Virus record (IMG/VR): IMGVR_UViG_3300037069_001452
Coordinates: 1 to 39,247 of that record
Source: a virus
Direction: 5' to 3' (one strand)
DNA: 39,247 bases
Below the pieces are notes generated by a model. That model had not been told where the DNA came from and made no database searches. It saw only the letters and a program-made list of their open reading frames with translations. Both the position numbers and the translations under genes were made by a program. Position 1 is the stretch's first letter. Every line of letters starts with the position of its first letter. Positions 1-7,530 of this stretch are shown piece by piece.

Positions 1-126
1 GTTGGATGCACTTTGTCTTTATCGCCTTTTTTGTAGAAAGAACCATCTTTTACGATTTCAATTTCTACTAAATCGAAATGACTATTTCCTTTGTAATTTG
101 TTTGACTTTTTACAACTGAATCTTTT
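1..126. repeat. Terminal direct repeat, left copy
   Basis: Positions 1-126 are identical to 39119-39244; the window then diverges in its last three bases. A repeat of this size at both contig ends is what a circular or circularly permuted molecule gives when assembled as a line. An open reading frame continues in phase across the join, which supports circularity and a unique length of about 39118 bp. A true short terminal repeat cannot be excluded from sequence alone. Confidence 0.9.
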
Positions 127-152
127 GTAAATTTTTTTGCTTCGTCTGACAT
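1..152 (-). CDS. Junction-spanning small head-region protein, N-terminal part
   Basis: The ATG is at 150-152 on the minus strand. The frame runs off position 1 and continues in phase at 39118 down to a TAG at 38986-38988. Joined, it encodes 94 residues beginning MSDEAKKFTKDSVVKSQ and ending TIGEKEL. It is hydrophilic and lysine-rich with no recognised domain. It lies between the major capsid gene and a connector-like gene, where phages often keep small head-completion or connector proteins; that role is inference from position. Its stop lies one base before the next start codon at 38984. Confidence 0.8.
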   Translation of the reverse strand, partial: MSDEAKKFTKDSVVKSQTNYKGNSHFDLVEIEIVKDGSFYKKGDKDKVHP

Positions 153-178
153 TTTATATATTTTTTAAATTAAAATTT

Positions 179-205
179 AACCGCCCCAAAAACATTAGAG
201 CGGTA
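179..205 (-). terminator. Hairpin terminator after major capsid gene
   Basis: ACCGC at 180-184 pairs with GCGGT at 200-204, just beyond the capsid stop. On the minus strand the stem is followed by an interrupted T-rich run. The + strand side also has a T run, so it could act in both directions. The T tract is imperfect, so some read-through into the junction gene is likely. Confidence 0.5.
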
Positions 206-219
206 TATTTTTTTACTTC

Positions 220-1542
220 TTAAGGTACAATTAATTCAATTGCTGTCTTAACTGCTGCAAAAGTAGTTTTCAAGAAAGCAACTTTTTCGTTCTCGTAAAC
301 CCATAAATGATAACGAGATTCTCCGATAAGAGTATACATATTGCTTTCAAAATCTGAAACAATATTAGCAGCTGTTGCGCTTCCAACGATACCTTGACCA
401 ATTCTAACCGTGAATGATTTGTAATTTTCCATTCTTAATTTTTTCCAATCAGCAACAATAAATGTTCCAGCAGGAACTGAAACACCGTCAGCAACCTCTA
501 CAATTCTTACTCCTGAAATTGTAGTACCATCAGGCATCACGAATGGAGGAAAAACGTAATTATTGTTTTTGTCTTTAGTCGCTCCCATTGTGTATAAATC
601 GGATGATGGCACTAATACAGCATTCGGAACATAAAGACCTTTTGACGCAATTTTTACAGCAAAAATAGCCGCTCTAATCGCATCATAATTCGTAGGCGAA
701 ATAGTCGAAGCTGCTAAAGAACCAGCTACGAATGCAGGTGCAAAAGCAGATACAGTCGTGAACACATCAGTCTGCACACCAATAGCGTGTTCGTAAGCTA
801 ATTCATTACGAATTGCAGACATAATGAAAGGAATATCATCTAAAGCTTCTTCTGAAATTTTAGTTCTTCCTGCCATTTTTCTTGCCTGGGAATAACGAAT
901 AATAAAACTAATAGAGATAAGCGGTTTCAATGCCCCTTCATTAGTGATTGTCATTGTTCCTTCAGTAGGCGATTTGTCTACATAAGCAATAGTAGCTTTT
1001 CCTGTATTTCCTCTTGAAATATAATTCAATATGTACTCTTGCTGTCTTACATCTTCGGCGTAAGTTGTTTGGTCTTGAGCTACATAGCTAACAGGCACAG
1101 AATAACCTGTAGTAACAGACCCTGTATTCATATTGACAGGCGATTTTACAGTCATTTCGATCTCAAAACCATTTCGTCCAGAAGCTTCTGATTTTGCTTT
1201 TACTTGCGGTAAAAACGTTTTCAATCCTTCTTCAATAGCTTTGAATAAATCGAATTCACCTTTTCCGTTAACAGCGGCTGGGTTTTCTTTGATAATTCGA
1301 ATATCTTCCTTGAATTCGTCCAATTGCTCTTTAGTAATTCCTAAAGAAGATTTTAAAGCATCAACCTGAGAGGTAATTTCAGCTTTCTGAGCCTCGGTAA
1401 GCTCATATTTCAACGCTTTATTACCCTCTGTAATCGCTTTTTTTAACAGTTCGGCTTCGTGAGCTCTTTTTTCGGTTGCGTAAGTATCTCTCTCCGCTGC
1501 CGACATTGCCTCTAATTGGGCATCAGTTTTGTAAACAAACAT
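220..1542 (-). CDS. Major capsid protein, HK97 fold
   Basis: About 440 residues. The first ~95 residues are charged and helical (an AERDTYATEKRAHEAELLKK-type stretch), matching the scaffold-like delta domain that HK97-type capsids lose on maturation. The rest has the HK97-fold character: an N-arm after MNTGSVTTGYSVPV, an E-loop rich in small residues, and an A-domain region with GATKDKNNNYVFPP and the sequence FIVADWKKLRMENY. I chose the ATG at 1542, 13 bases after the protease stop; an in-frame ATG at 1593 would overlap the protease gene by 38 bases. The protease immediately upstream supports processing. No other capsid candidate exists in the genome. Confidence 0.9.
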   Translation of the reverse strand: MFVYKTDAQLEAMSAAERDTYATEKRAHEAELLKKAITEGNKALKYELTEAQKAEITSQVDALKSSLGITKEQLDEFKEDIRIIKENPAAVNGKGEFDLFKAIEEGLKTFLPQVKAKSEASGRNGFEIEMTVKSPVNMNTGSVTTGYSVPVSYVAQDQTTYAEDVRQQEYILNYISRGNTGKATIAYVDKSPTEGTMTITNEGALKPLISISFIIRYSQARKMAGRTKISEEALDDIPFIMSAIRNELAYEHAIGVQTDVFTTVSAFAPAFVAGSLAASTISPTNYDAIRAAIFAVKIASKGLYVPNAVLVPSSDLYTMGATKDKNNNYVFPPFVMPDGTTISGVRIVEVADGVSVPAGTFIVADWKKLRMENYKSFTVRIGQGIVGSATAANIVSDFESNMYTLIGESRYHLWVYENEKVAFLKTTFAAVKTAIELIVP

Positions 1543-1555
1543 AGTTTTCGTGTGT

Positions 1556-2320
1556 TTAATTAATAAATGTTTTTCGTCTAGTTTGAGTGACAATTGCCGG
1601 CTCGGTATTATTTTTAGAAGTATCTAAGACGGCTTCTTTATTTTGCAAAAGCGTCATTAGTTCTTTAACGCTAATCATTTGAGTATAAACTTTTAAATCT
1701 CCAGAAATAGAATCCGTAATTACGTTTTGAAAGTCCATTTCGTGTTCTTGTAAAAGTAAATCATATTTTGATTCGTTTATTGATTTTTTCCATAGTCCAG
1801 GGATATGAACATCTTTGTGACTATCTAGCACGTTACTTGGAGAAATAGCACATTTTACTTTTATTGTATTTTCATCAATAATTTCAATCGATAAAACAGG
1901 GGTTAAGAAATTAGACCCTTTTACAACAGCCGATCCTTCAATATTTTTAGCCTCCAAAACAGCCCAGAAATATTCCGAAACATCTTCTTTATTTAGAATT
2001 TGAGAATAATATTTATCATAATTCTCTTTATTTTGAGCATACTCCGCATCATTTGAATCATAGCAAAAAAGCAGCTTAAAATACCTCATTCCAACCGAAT
2101 GATTTAAAACATAGCCTTTTAAATATTGATCGAACATAAATTCATTTCGATCTTTTTTTACAACAGCTTCGTAAACCAAAACTTCTAGTTTATCGATACC
2201 AGAAGCTGTGGCTTTTTGAACAGAATCTAAAAGAACAGCCGAAAAATCAGACTTTTGAATCTCTGATTTTTTTTTCAACATTGCTAATTCTTTATCGGCT
2301 AATATTTCTTTTAAAGTCAT
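1556..2320 (-). CDS. Prohead maturation protease, permuted order
   Basis: 254 residues. It should cleave the capsid delta domain and scaffold inside the procapsid. Signatures of the herpesvirus-like S78/U35 prohead protease fold are present: NHSVGM (73-78, the usual S-[IV]-G serine block), YFWAVLEAKNIEGSAVVKGSN (117-137, the strand motif that normally ends the domain), DSHKDVHIPGLWKKS (166-180, normally the first motif) and QEH (191-193, catalytic His). The order is therefore serine block, end block, first block, His block, the reverse halves of the canonical order. The N-terminus (MTLKEILADKE) resembles other Bacteroidetes phage proteases as I remember them. It starts in an ATGA overlap with the small ORF upstream and sits between portal and capsid genes as expected. 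Catalytic roles are assigned by motif only. Confidence 0.85.
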   Translation of the reverse strand: MTLKEILADKELAMLKKKSEIQKSDFSAVLLDSVQKATASGIDKLEVLVYEAVVKKDRNEFMFDQYLKGYVLNHSVGMRYFKLLFCYDSNDAEYAQNKENYDKYYSQILNKEDVSEYFWAVLEAKNIEGSAVVKGSNFLTPVLSIEIIDENTIKVKCAISPSNVLDSHKDVHIPGLWKKSINESKYDLLLQEHEMDFQNVITDSISGDLKVYTQMISVKELMTLLQNKEAVLDTSKNNTEPAIVTQTRRKTFIN

Positions 2321-2430
2321 TTATTAACTGTTTTATCTATTTCTTTTAATCTTTTTTCTAAAATCCGTTTAACAACAGGATTATTAGTTTCCTGTATTTG
2401 CTTGACTATTTCCGATTTTTGCTGATCCAT
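2317..2430 (-). CDS. Small 37-residue ORF between portal and protease
   Basis: Starts at the ATG at 2428-2430, overlapping the portal 3' end by 47 bases in another frame, and stops in an ATGA overlap with the protease start. The product (MDQQKSEIVKQIQETNNPVV...) is charged and likely one helix. No known domain. The tight coupling on the protease side favours real translation, or it may simply carry ribosomes to the protease start. The overlap with portal lowers confidence. Confidence 0.5.
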   Translation of the reverse strand: MDQQKSEIVKQIQETNNPVVKRILEKRLKEIDKTVNK

Positions 2431-3643
2431 AATCTAGTTTTGTAAAATTAGTGTCCATACATTGGTTAATTTCGTCTATCGAAACACCTGCTTTCATTAA
2501 ATTAAGCAACGTTTCAGATTTTGTTTTATCAGTTTCGGCTCTTTCTTTAGCGAAAACCTGCATAAAAGGCAAATGTTCCCAATCCATTATAATTTTCTTA
2601 CCTTCTTTATTGTATCCGAAAAAATTAGTATGTCCTTCTAGAAACATATCGCCTTTTGGCTGTAGGCAGTAAGAAACAAATGCACCTCTCGCTTTTTCTT
2701 GATTCTCATAAGTTCCAGAATTATAAGCCTCTAGAACATCTTTAGGTATGTTGTACATTGAACCTATTAAAAAATATTGATCTAAATAAGTTTCTGATAG
2801 TTTTAACTTTCCAATATCAGTAACAAATCTCTTAACATCAATCATCGATTTAACAGCGTGAACATTCTTACTGCCGTTCATTTTACTCTCAATGTCTTGT
2901 TTTTCAACTTCAGACATTGGCATTTGAGTAACATTATTCGGATCTTGCTGCCCAGCTACCATAAACTTTCCGCTATAACGAACGTTTATGTTAGTTGCAT
3001 CTAAAGCAGCTTCTGAATTACTAATGACTTTTATTAAAGCGTCAATCCTGCTACTTCCTTTAAACCAATTACCAGTACCGTTTGAAAGGTCTGGCATATG
3101 AACAATATTGCCCCATTTTAATTGAGTATTACTCCCATCTGCATATAAATAATTTATTTGAAAATTATTTATTTTATTCAATTCCGATTTAGATAAAACT
3201 ATTTTATCTCTGTAAGAATCCATTTCTTGTGGAAATTGAATCTTATTATTTTCAAGAATGTACAGTTTATTGTCTTCTGAAACTATTCTTGATTCACAAT
3301 AATTATAAGTATTTCCTAACATATTCCAAAACATTACATCCCAAAGAAATTGAGATTGCATTTGAAATGGATTTGGATTTTTAATCATTTTTAAATATTC
3401 ATCATCTGGCAGCTCTACATCATCTTTGTAAACATAAACTTTTCCGATACTAAATAGATCACATTGTAAAGCAAATACTTTTAACAATGCTTGATTAGAG
3501 AAAATTAATTTTAATTTTAAATAATCGGTAGTATAATCATTATAATTAGTCGTTCCATTCAATTCTTTATTGACAAACATCACCAAAGAATCCAGATTAT
3601 CTAATCCTAAATAATTAATAAGTCCTTGTTTTATCCAGTTCAT
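2384..3643 (-). CDS. Portal protein
   Basis: 419 residues, in the usual range for HK97-type portals. The portal forms the dodecameric ring at the capsid vertex through which DNA enters and exits. Support: an N-terminal stretch MNWIKQGLINYLGLDN, the NPNPFQMQSQFLWDVMFWNMLGNTY region (roughly 90-112) typical of this family, the SRIDALIKVISNSEAALDATN helix, and IPKDVLEAYNSGTYENQEKARG near residue 300, the stem/crown segment with the conserved pattern of family PF04860. It lies directly after large terminase and before protease and capsid. A TAnnTTTG box lies 19 bases before the start. Confidence 0.92.
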   Translation of the reverse strand: MNWIKQGLINYLGLDNLDSLVMFVNKELNGTTNYNDYTTDYLKLKLIFSNQALLKVFALQCDLFSIGKVYVYKDDVELPDDEYLKMIKNPNPFQMQSQFLWDVMFWNMLGNTYNYCESRIVSEDNKLYILENNKIQFPQEMDSYRDKIVLSKSELNKINNFQINYLYADGSNTQLKWGNIVHMPDLSNGTGNWFKGSSRIDALIKVISNSEAALDATNINVRYSGKFMVAGQQDPNNVTQMPMSEVEKQDIESKMNGSKNVHAVKSMIDVKRFVTDIGKLKLSETYLDQYFLIGSMYNIPKDVLEAYNSGTYENQEKARGAFVSYCLQPKGDMFLEGHTNFFGYNKEGKKIIMDWEHLPFMQVFAKERAETDKTKSETLLNLMKAGVSIDEINQCMDTNFTKLDYGSAKIGNSQANTGN

Positions 3644-3661
3644 TTAAAATCTATTATAAAG

Positions 3662-3669
3662 CAAATATA
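3662..3669 (-). promoter_or_regulatory. Possible -7 box for portal operon
   Basis: Minus strand reads TATATTTG, a full match to the Bacteroidetes -7 consensus TAnnTTTG, located 19 bases before the portal ATG in the short gap after terL. I see no TTG at the -33 distance, so this is a partial match. Confidence 0.35.
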
Positions 3670-3679
3670 GTAAAAGTTT

Positions 3680-5053
3680 TTATAACTTATGTATTATTCC
3701 CTCTTTTTGCAAATGAAGCACAACATATCTAGTCGGATCCATTAAATGATTATCTTTATCTTCGGCTTCATCTTGCACTACTCCATATTTATCAACAACT
3801 CTTGAATAGTTTTCTTGTTCGTAAGCCAAGTTTTCCGAACAATCTGTGTAAAAAACTTCTAAATCATCTATTAAATCAATTCCATCTAAAATAGATCCAG
3901 GTGGTTTTATAGCAGCTATTGCTCTTTCCCAGCCAGCATTTCTAAGGGCAAGTATTTTTAAAGGACGATTATTGTCACATATAATATCGTTATTTTGGTT
4001 TATGTTTAATTTCCTGAAAAGCCACATCACAAACCCTTCATTATGCCCTTGAATATTTTGCCTTTCTAAAGGTGTTAATTTATCTTGCCATTTGTTTTCA
4101 GAATCATAATTTAATTCGTGGAGATATAATTTACCATCGTAATATTTAGCTTCCAAAATACCAAAAGCATCTACTTTGCCCCAGTCAACTCCGATATATG
4201 TTTTTACGTTTATTTTAAGATATTCCGAGTAAGAAATTGGTTTCCAATGAAAAATTCTATTTGGTTTTTCAGCTTTTATTCCGAGTCCATAAATATCCCA
4301 CTTTGTTATGTTCGAACTTCGTTGCTCTTCATTAAGCAAACATCGGTACATTTCTTTTAAATGCAATTCAGAAAAGCCTAAAACATTTTTATCAAAGTCA
4401 TAACCAGCGACGTCAAACTCTTGTATTAGTTTTTTTTCTATAACATAACATCTTTTTAATGGCTGATATGATAAAATTTTTATACGCTGTTCTTCAGGAC
4501 AAAAAGGGTTGTCTTGAAATGTAGAATGAATAACAATTGCGTTCTTTTGCTTTGCAATATCATCAATCCAGTGTGATTTTTTAGGGTTCCAGTCGATAAA
4601 AATAAGATCACTCCTTTGGTCAATCTGGTCGAAAGTATCTTTAGAAATTTTATAAGGTTCATTTAGCCAAGACACATTCTGCGTAAGTCCGTGTACTTTT
4701 TCTTCATCATCAGCTCCGTGAATCTCAAAAGTAGTATCGTTTTGTGGGTAAGAATAATAAGATTCTGTTTTGTTTCTGTTTTTATAAATCATCCTTCCGG
4801 AAACAGAAAGAACTTTTTGGAAATCTTTCCAAATAGTATCTTTAGCATCTTTTTTCGTATCTCGCCAAGCTGTTACCCGGAAATCTTTATTGTTTTCGCA
4901 AATACGATGAAGTAATTCAATTAACGAAAAAGTTTTGGAACTTCTTGAGCTCCCAGTATTTATGATATATTTATATTTTCGCTTACCATTTTCGTCTTTT
5001 GCTTTTAACGCTTGGTAGTTTTTATAAAAGACTGGTGTAATTCCATACTTCAT
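3680..5053 (-). CDS. terL: Terminase large subunit (ATPase and nuclease)
   Basis: 457 residues. It drives DNA into the procapsid and cuts the concatemer. Walker A GSSRSSKT lies at 34-41, Walker B VSWLNE at 127-132 with the catalytic Glu, and the coupling motif HSTFQDNP at 176-183. The C-terminal RNase H-like nuclease begins YIGVDWGKVDAFGI with its first acidic residue at 290. Its start codon overlaps the terS stop (TAATG), typical of coupled translation. Length and motif order match complete terminases, so it looks intact. Confidence 0.95.
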   Translation of the reverse strand: MKYGITPVFYKNYQALKAKDENGKRKYKYIINTGSSRSSKTFSLIELLHRICENNKDFRVTAWRDTKKDAKDTIWKDFQKVLSVSGRMIYKNRNKTESYYSYPQNDTTFEIHGADDEEKVHGLTQNVSWLNEPYKISKDTFDQIDQRSDLIFIDWNPKKSHWIDDIAKQKNAIVIHSTFQDNPFCPEEQRIKILSYQPLKRCYVIEKKLIQEFDVAGYDFDKNVLGFSELHLKEMYRCLLNEEQRSSNITKWDIYGLGIKAEKPNRIFHWKPISYSEYLKINVKTYIGVDWGKVDAFGILEAKYYDGKLYLHELNYDSENKWQDKLTPLERQNIQGHNEGFVMWLFRKLNINQNNDIICDNNRPLKILALRNAGWERAIAAIKPPGSILDGIDLIDDLEVFYTDCSENLAYEQENYSRVVDKYGVVQDEAEDKDNHLMDPTRYVVLHLQKEGIIHKL

Positions 5054-5520
5054 TAGTCTATTGAGAAATCATCAATTATTTTTCCATCAGGCATTGTGAT
5101 AGCTAAATTAACAGATCCTTGGAGTTGTTCGCCTCCTGTGGTAATATCTGATTTTTCAGCAAGTCCATTCAAACGTTGCGTAATGCTTGGGTTAAAAACC
5201 CCAAGCATACCTCCTAATATTTGATTTTCACGAATTGAGTTTTTTATACGGGAACAGATATGGCGAAATTCTTCATAAGCTTCTTCGCTATTCTTAAAAT
5301 AATGCTCAATACAACCTACTTCTTCATCCCAGCAATAACGCTTAAACCCCTCGAAAGTTAAAGGTAATTTTAAAGAATCTGATTTTCTTTCCCCTTCTTT
5401 TCCAACATACTGAATTTTCAACCATTCCGACTCTTTTAATTTTAAATCAACGACATATCCTTGGAATAATTCCCAAAGTCGTTCTGGATTTTCTACGTTT
5501 CTTGGTCTACCTGCTGCCAT
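5053..5520 (-). CDS. terS: Terminase small subunit, GP3_package type
   Basis: 155 residues. Recognises phage DNA and regulates the large subunit. It starts MAAGRPRNVENPERLWELF and has the conserved block LPLTFEGFKRYCWDEEVG, HYFKN, YEEFRHICSRIK, IRENQILGGMLGVFNPSITQRLNGL, the signature of the GP3_package family (PF16677) common in Bacteroidetes phages. It overlaps terL by one base at TAATG. A TAAATTTG box lies only 4 bases before its ATG. Confidence 0.9.
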   Translation of the reverse strand: MAAGRPRNVENPERLWELFQGYVVDLKLKESEWLKIQYVGKEGERKSDSLKLPLTFEGFKRYCWDEEVGCIEHYFKNSEEAYEEFRHICSRIKNSIRENQILGGMLGVFNPSITQRLNGLAEKSDITTGGEQLQGSVNLAITMPDGKIIDDFSID

Positions 5521-5524
5521 CTTC

Positions 5525-5532
5525 CAAATTTA
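5525..5532 (-). promoter_or_regulatory. TAAATTTG box abutting terS start
   Basis: Minus strand TAAATTTG matches TAnnTTTG and is preceded by a run of Ts and G. It is 4 bases from the terS ATG, so initiation about 7 bases downstream would give an almost leaderless message. The same T-run plus GTAAATTTG arrangement lies before the ATG at 36671. It may be chance in AT-rich DNA. Confidence 0.25.
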
Positions 5533-5552
5533 CAAAAAATATTTATAAATAA

Positions 5553-6056
5553 TTACACAATCTTTTTACCAAGTTGTTTTTCGGCTTCATCTTTAGTGAT
5601 GGTTTCGATAATTGTAGCCCAAATGCCGTTTTCGAAAATACTGCGATTACAAAATAAAAGCTTGTTGTCTGATATTACATGTCCAAAAGTAATGGTTTTA
5701 TAAGCTTCTATTATTTTATCTCCGTATTCGTCATTTGTAGATTTAAAATAAGCACCCTCAACAAACCCCCTCCTAGCCGCTTCATTTTTCAAAGCCTCAA
5801 AAACTTCTGATTCTGACATAGGTTCGCAATACTTTTTTATATACAAATACATTTTATCAGAATTCGTTTGCCAACTTCCGACTGAATTAACACCATAATT
5901 TTCTAAAGTTTTGAAATCTACATACCAAAACCATTTCTGATGTAGTCCATTTTTATGCTTAAACCATCCTGTTTTAAAGTTTTCAAACACCTCCGGAAAC
6001 ACTTCTCTCATTGTTTTATTTTCATTCTCTTTGATAAATTCTTTAGTAATTTTCAT
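5553..6056 (-). CDS. Hypothetical phage protein, 167 residues
   Basis: Starts MKITKEFIKENENKTMREVFPEVFE. Contains SEVFEALKNEAARRGFVEGAYFKS around 103-126 and ends TKDEAEKQLGKKIV. I recognise this as a recurrent phage protein type (EAxxRGF plus a C-terminal WATIIE...EAEKxLGKKI) but know no function. No membrane segment. It sits one base from the next upstream gene in the early part of the packaging operon. Confidence 0.85.
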   Translation of the reverse strand: MKITKEFIKENENKTMREVFPEVFENFKTGWFKHKNGLHQKWFWYVDFKTLENYGVNSVGSWQTNSDKMYLYIKKYCEPMSESEVFEALKNEAARRGFVEGAYFKSTNDEYGDKIIEAYKTITFGHVISDNKLLFCNRSIFENGIWATIIETITKDEAEKQLGKKIV

Positions 6057-6057
6057 T

Positions 6058-6264
6058 TTATTTGTTTTTTAGGTTAACTATCCCGTAATTGAAATAGTCT
6101 AATTTATTTTGTAATTCTTGTAATCGTTCTGGATTTTCTTTTGATACTAATAATAATTTTCGCTCTTTGTCCAGGTCTTCTATAGTTGGATTATTGTAAT
6201 CGGCACATTCAACTTTACCAAACTTTTTACAACTGTTTTCGCAGAATTTACATAGGACTTTCAT
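6058..6264 (-). CDS. Small cysteine-containing protein, 68 residues
   Basis: Starts MKVLCKFCENSCKKFGKVEC, giving cysteines at 5, 8, 12 and 20, a spacing that could bind zinc. The rest is a charged helix. The start overlaps the upstream gene's stop in ATGA. Function unknown. Confidence 0.75.
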   Translation of the reverse strand: MKVLCKFCENSCKKFGKVECADYNNPTIEDLDKERKLLLVSKENPERLQELQNKLDYFNYGIVNLKNK

Positions 6265-6422
6265 TTTTCTTCAAATAAATCCAGTTGATTAACTGTTAGT
6301 TTTTCTAGTTCTTCCAAAACATCTTCTTTGCTGTCGATTTGTTTTTGAATTGCGTTACGTTCGTATTTTAGCGACTTTATTTCAATACGCAATTCTTTTA
6401 TTCTTTCGATTAAGTCTTTCAT
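6261..6422 (-). CDS. Small coiled-coil protein, 53 residues
   Basis: The ATG is at 6420-6422 and the TGA at 6261-6263. The product (MKDLIERIKELRIEIKSLKY...) has leucine/isoleucine heptads throughout, so a short coiled coil is expected. It overlaps both neighbours by four bases (ATGA at each end), a strong sign that it is a translated gene. No known family. Confidence 0.8.
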   Translation of the reverse strand: MKDLIERIKELRIEIKSLKYERNAIQKQIDSKEDVLEELEKLTVNQLDLFEEK

Positions 6423-6604
6423 TCTTTAAACATTTTAATTGATGTTTTTTTAATTCCAATTTTAGTAGTTTTACCATCGTGAGATACTAATGTGAGCTTT
6501 ATAAAAGCGTGTTTGTCTGCTAGTGCGTCATAAATTGCATCTACAGACTCTTTTACAAAAATATTTTCACTTCCTTTAATCGTTGTTTTTACTGATGTTT
6601 TCAT
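6419..6604 (-). CDS. Hypothetical protein, 61 residues
   Basis: Starts MKTSVKTTIKGSENIFVKES and is rich in Lys and Thr with predicted alternating strands. It is the first gene after the terminator/attenuator-like leader at 6612-6707 and so the first gene of the packaging/head operon. No recognised domain. Stop overlaps the next start (ATGA). Confidence 0.75.
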   Translation of the reverse strand: MKTSVKTTIKGSENIFVKESVDAIYDALADKHAFIKLTLVSHDGKTTKIGIKKTSIKMFKE

Positions 6605-6611
6605 AATTTTA

Positions 6612-6707
6612 AATATAAAAAGAAAACCCCTAAAGAGCTACTACACATCTTTAAGGGTTTCTTTGTTAGTCTATTGACTAAATTTCTTAAATGCAAGTAG
6701 TAGATTG
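6612..6707 (-). ncRNA. Putative transcription attenuator leader
   Basis: Read on the minus strand this leader contains, in order, segment B (6703-6686), a perfect 6-bp hairpin TTAGTC/GACTAA (6681-6666), then a terminator hairpin. B can pair with 6655-6638 in blocks of 6 and 7 bases (CTTAAA/TTTAAG and GTAGTAG/CTACTAC). That takes up half of the terminator's 5' arm and its whole pairing loop, so the B pairing and the terminator exclude each other. A TAnnTTTG box at 6714-6721 would place the transcript start just before B. It could instead be a pseudoknot or a stable RNA. Inference from pairing only. Confidence 0.5.
6614..6660 (-). terminator. Intrinsic terminator before packaging operon
   Basis: 6624-6636 pairs with 6648-6660, 12 of 13 positions, loop of 11, followed on the minus strand by TTTTCTTTTT. 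This is a strong intrinsic terminator between the replication block and the first packaging-operon gene at 6604. Confidence 0.8.
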
Positions 6708-6713
6708 CTTCGA

Positions 6714-6721
6714 CAAATGTA
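6714..6721 (-). promoter_or_regulatory. Possible -7 promoter box before attenuator
   Basis: Minus strand TACATTTG, full match to TAnnTTTG. It lies just upstream of the leader at 6612-6707, so a transcript would start at the first pairing segment. No clear -33 TTG was found. Confidence 0.4.
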
Positions 6722-6725
6722 GTAA

Positions 6726-6968
6726 TTATTTATTCATTTTGCTTTCATAAATATGAAAAATTTCAGTTGTTTTCATTGGGTAATATTTCACAACCTCTCT
6801 TTTCCAAACATTGTTTTTAATTTTATCAATATCCTCTGGATCATACATTTTAAATCTATGTTTGGTTCTAACCGGTTTAATTCCTAGTTTTTTGATATGA
6901 TTATAAACAGTTTCTTTGTTTATATTTAACATAAAAGCTATTTCATTTTGATTATATAATGGTTTCAT
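6726..6968 (-). CDS. Small helix-turn-helix DNA-binding protein
   Basis: 80 residues. YNQNEIAFMLNINKETVYNHIKKLGIKPVRTKHRFKMYDPEDIDKI is a MerR/excisionase-like winged HTH: a first helix, a recognition helix at about 17-27, then the basic wing ending in the YxxEDI pattern. It is the last gene before the terminator and attenuator leading to the packaging operon, so control of that switch is possible; that is inference. Confidence 0.75.
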   Translation of the reverse strand: MKPLYNQNEIAFMLNINKETVYNHIKKLGIKPVRTKHRFKMYDPEDIDKIKNNVWKREVVKYYPMKTTEIFHIYESKMNK

Positions 6969-6985
6969 AATTAATAAATTGGTGG

Positions 6986-7498
6986 TTACTTGTGAAATTC
7001 ATAATCGGTTTTGTTTAAATACGTTCCGTTAAGCATACTGTAAAAATAATTGTATGAATATTTTGTTTTTAATCTAGCGTCATTTATACAATCAAAAACT
7101 TCATTAGTAATTATATTTATTACTTTTCTTGCGTTTGGATTTTTTCCTGCATATTGTGTTTTTAATCCTTTTTTATAAGCGTGTTTTAGGTTTTCGCTAG
7201 AAGTTACCCATTCTAAATTTTCTACTCGATTATCTGTTTTAATTCCATTTATATGATTAACTTCTATTTTGTTTTCTATATTAGGAATAAAAGATAAAGC
7301 AACTAAGCGATGTATAAGTACCGTTTTTGTTTTTTTATTTGATTGCAAAACAGCTTGTAAATAACTGTATTTATTTACTTTAGGTTTTATTAAAGTTTCT
7401 TTTTTAAAACCTCTCACCCATTTTTTAGCGTTACTAATCAGCACTCCATCACTAGTAACTGAATATAAACCTTCGTAATTTTCAATATCTTTTTTCAT
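6986..7498 (-). CDS. HNH homing endonuclease with NUMOD4
   Basis: 170 residues from the ATG at 7498. The N-terminus DIENYEGLYSVTSDGVLISN is the NUMOD4 motif. The HNH_3 core follows: HRLVALSFIPN, then VNHINGIKTDNRVENLEWVT with the His-Asn-His positions. The C-terminus RKVINIITNEVFDCINDARL is NUMOD1-like. An upstream in-frame ATG at 7594 would overlap the preceding gene and is less likely. Such free-standing endonucleases are selfish elements that spread between phage genomes; no intron or inteins are visible nearby. Confidence 0.85.
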   Translation of the reverse strand: MKKDIENYEGLYSVTSDGVLISNAKKWVRGFKKETLIKPKVNKYSYLQAVLQSNKKTKTVLIHRLVALSFIPNIENKIEVNHINGIKTDNRVENLEWVTSSENLKHAYKKGLKTQYAGKNPNARKVINIITNEVFDCINDARLKTKYSYNYFYSMLNGTYLNKTDYEFHK

Positions 7499-7530
7499 TT
7501 CTTTTTTTTTATAAAGATACAAATAATTAT

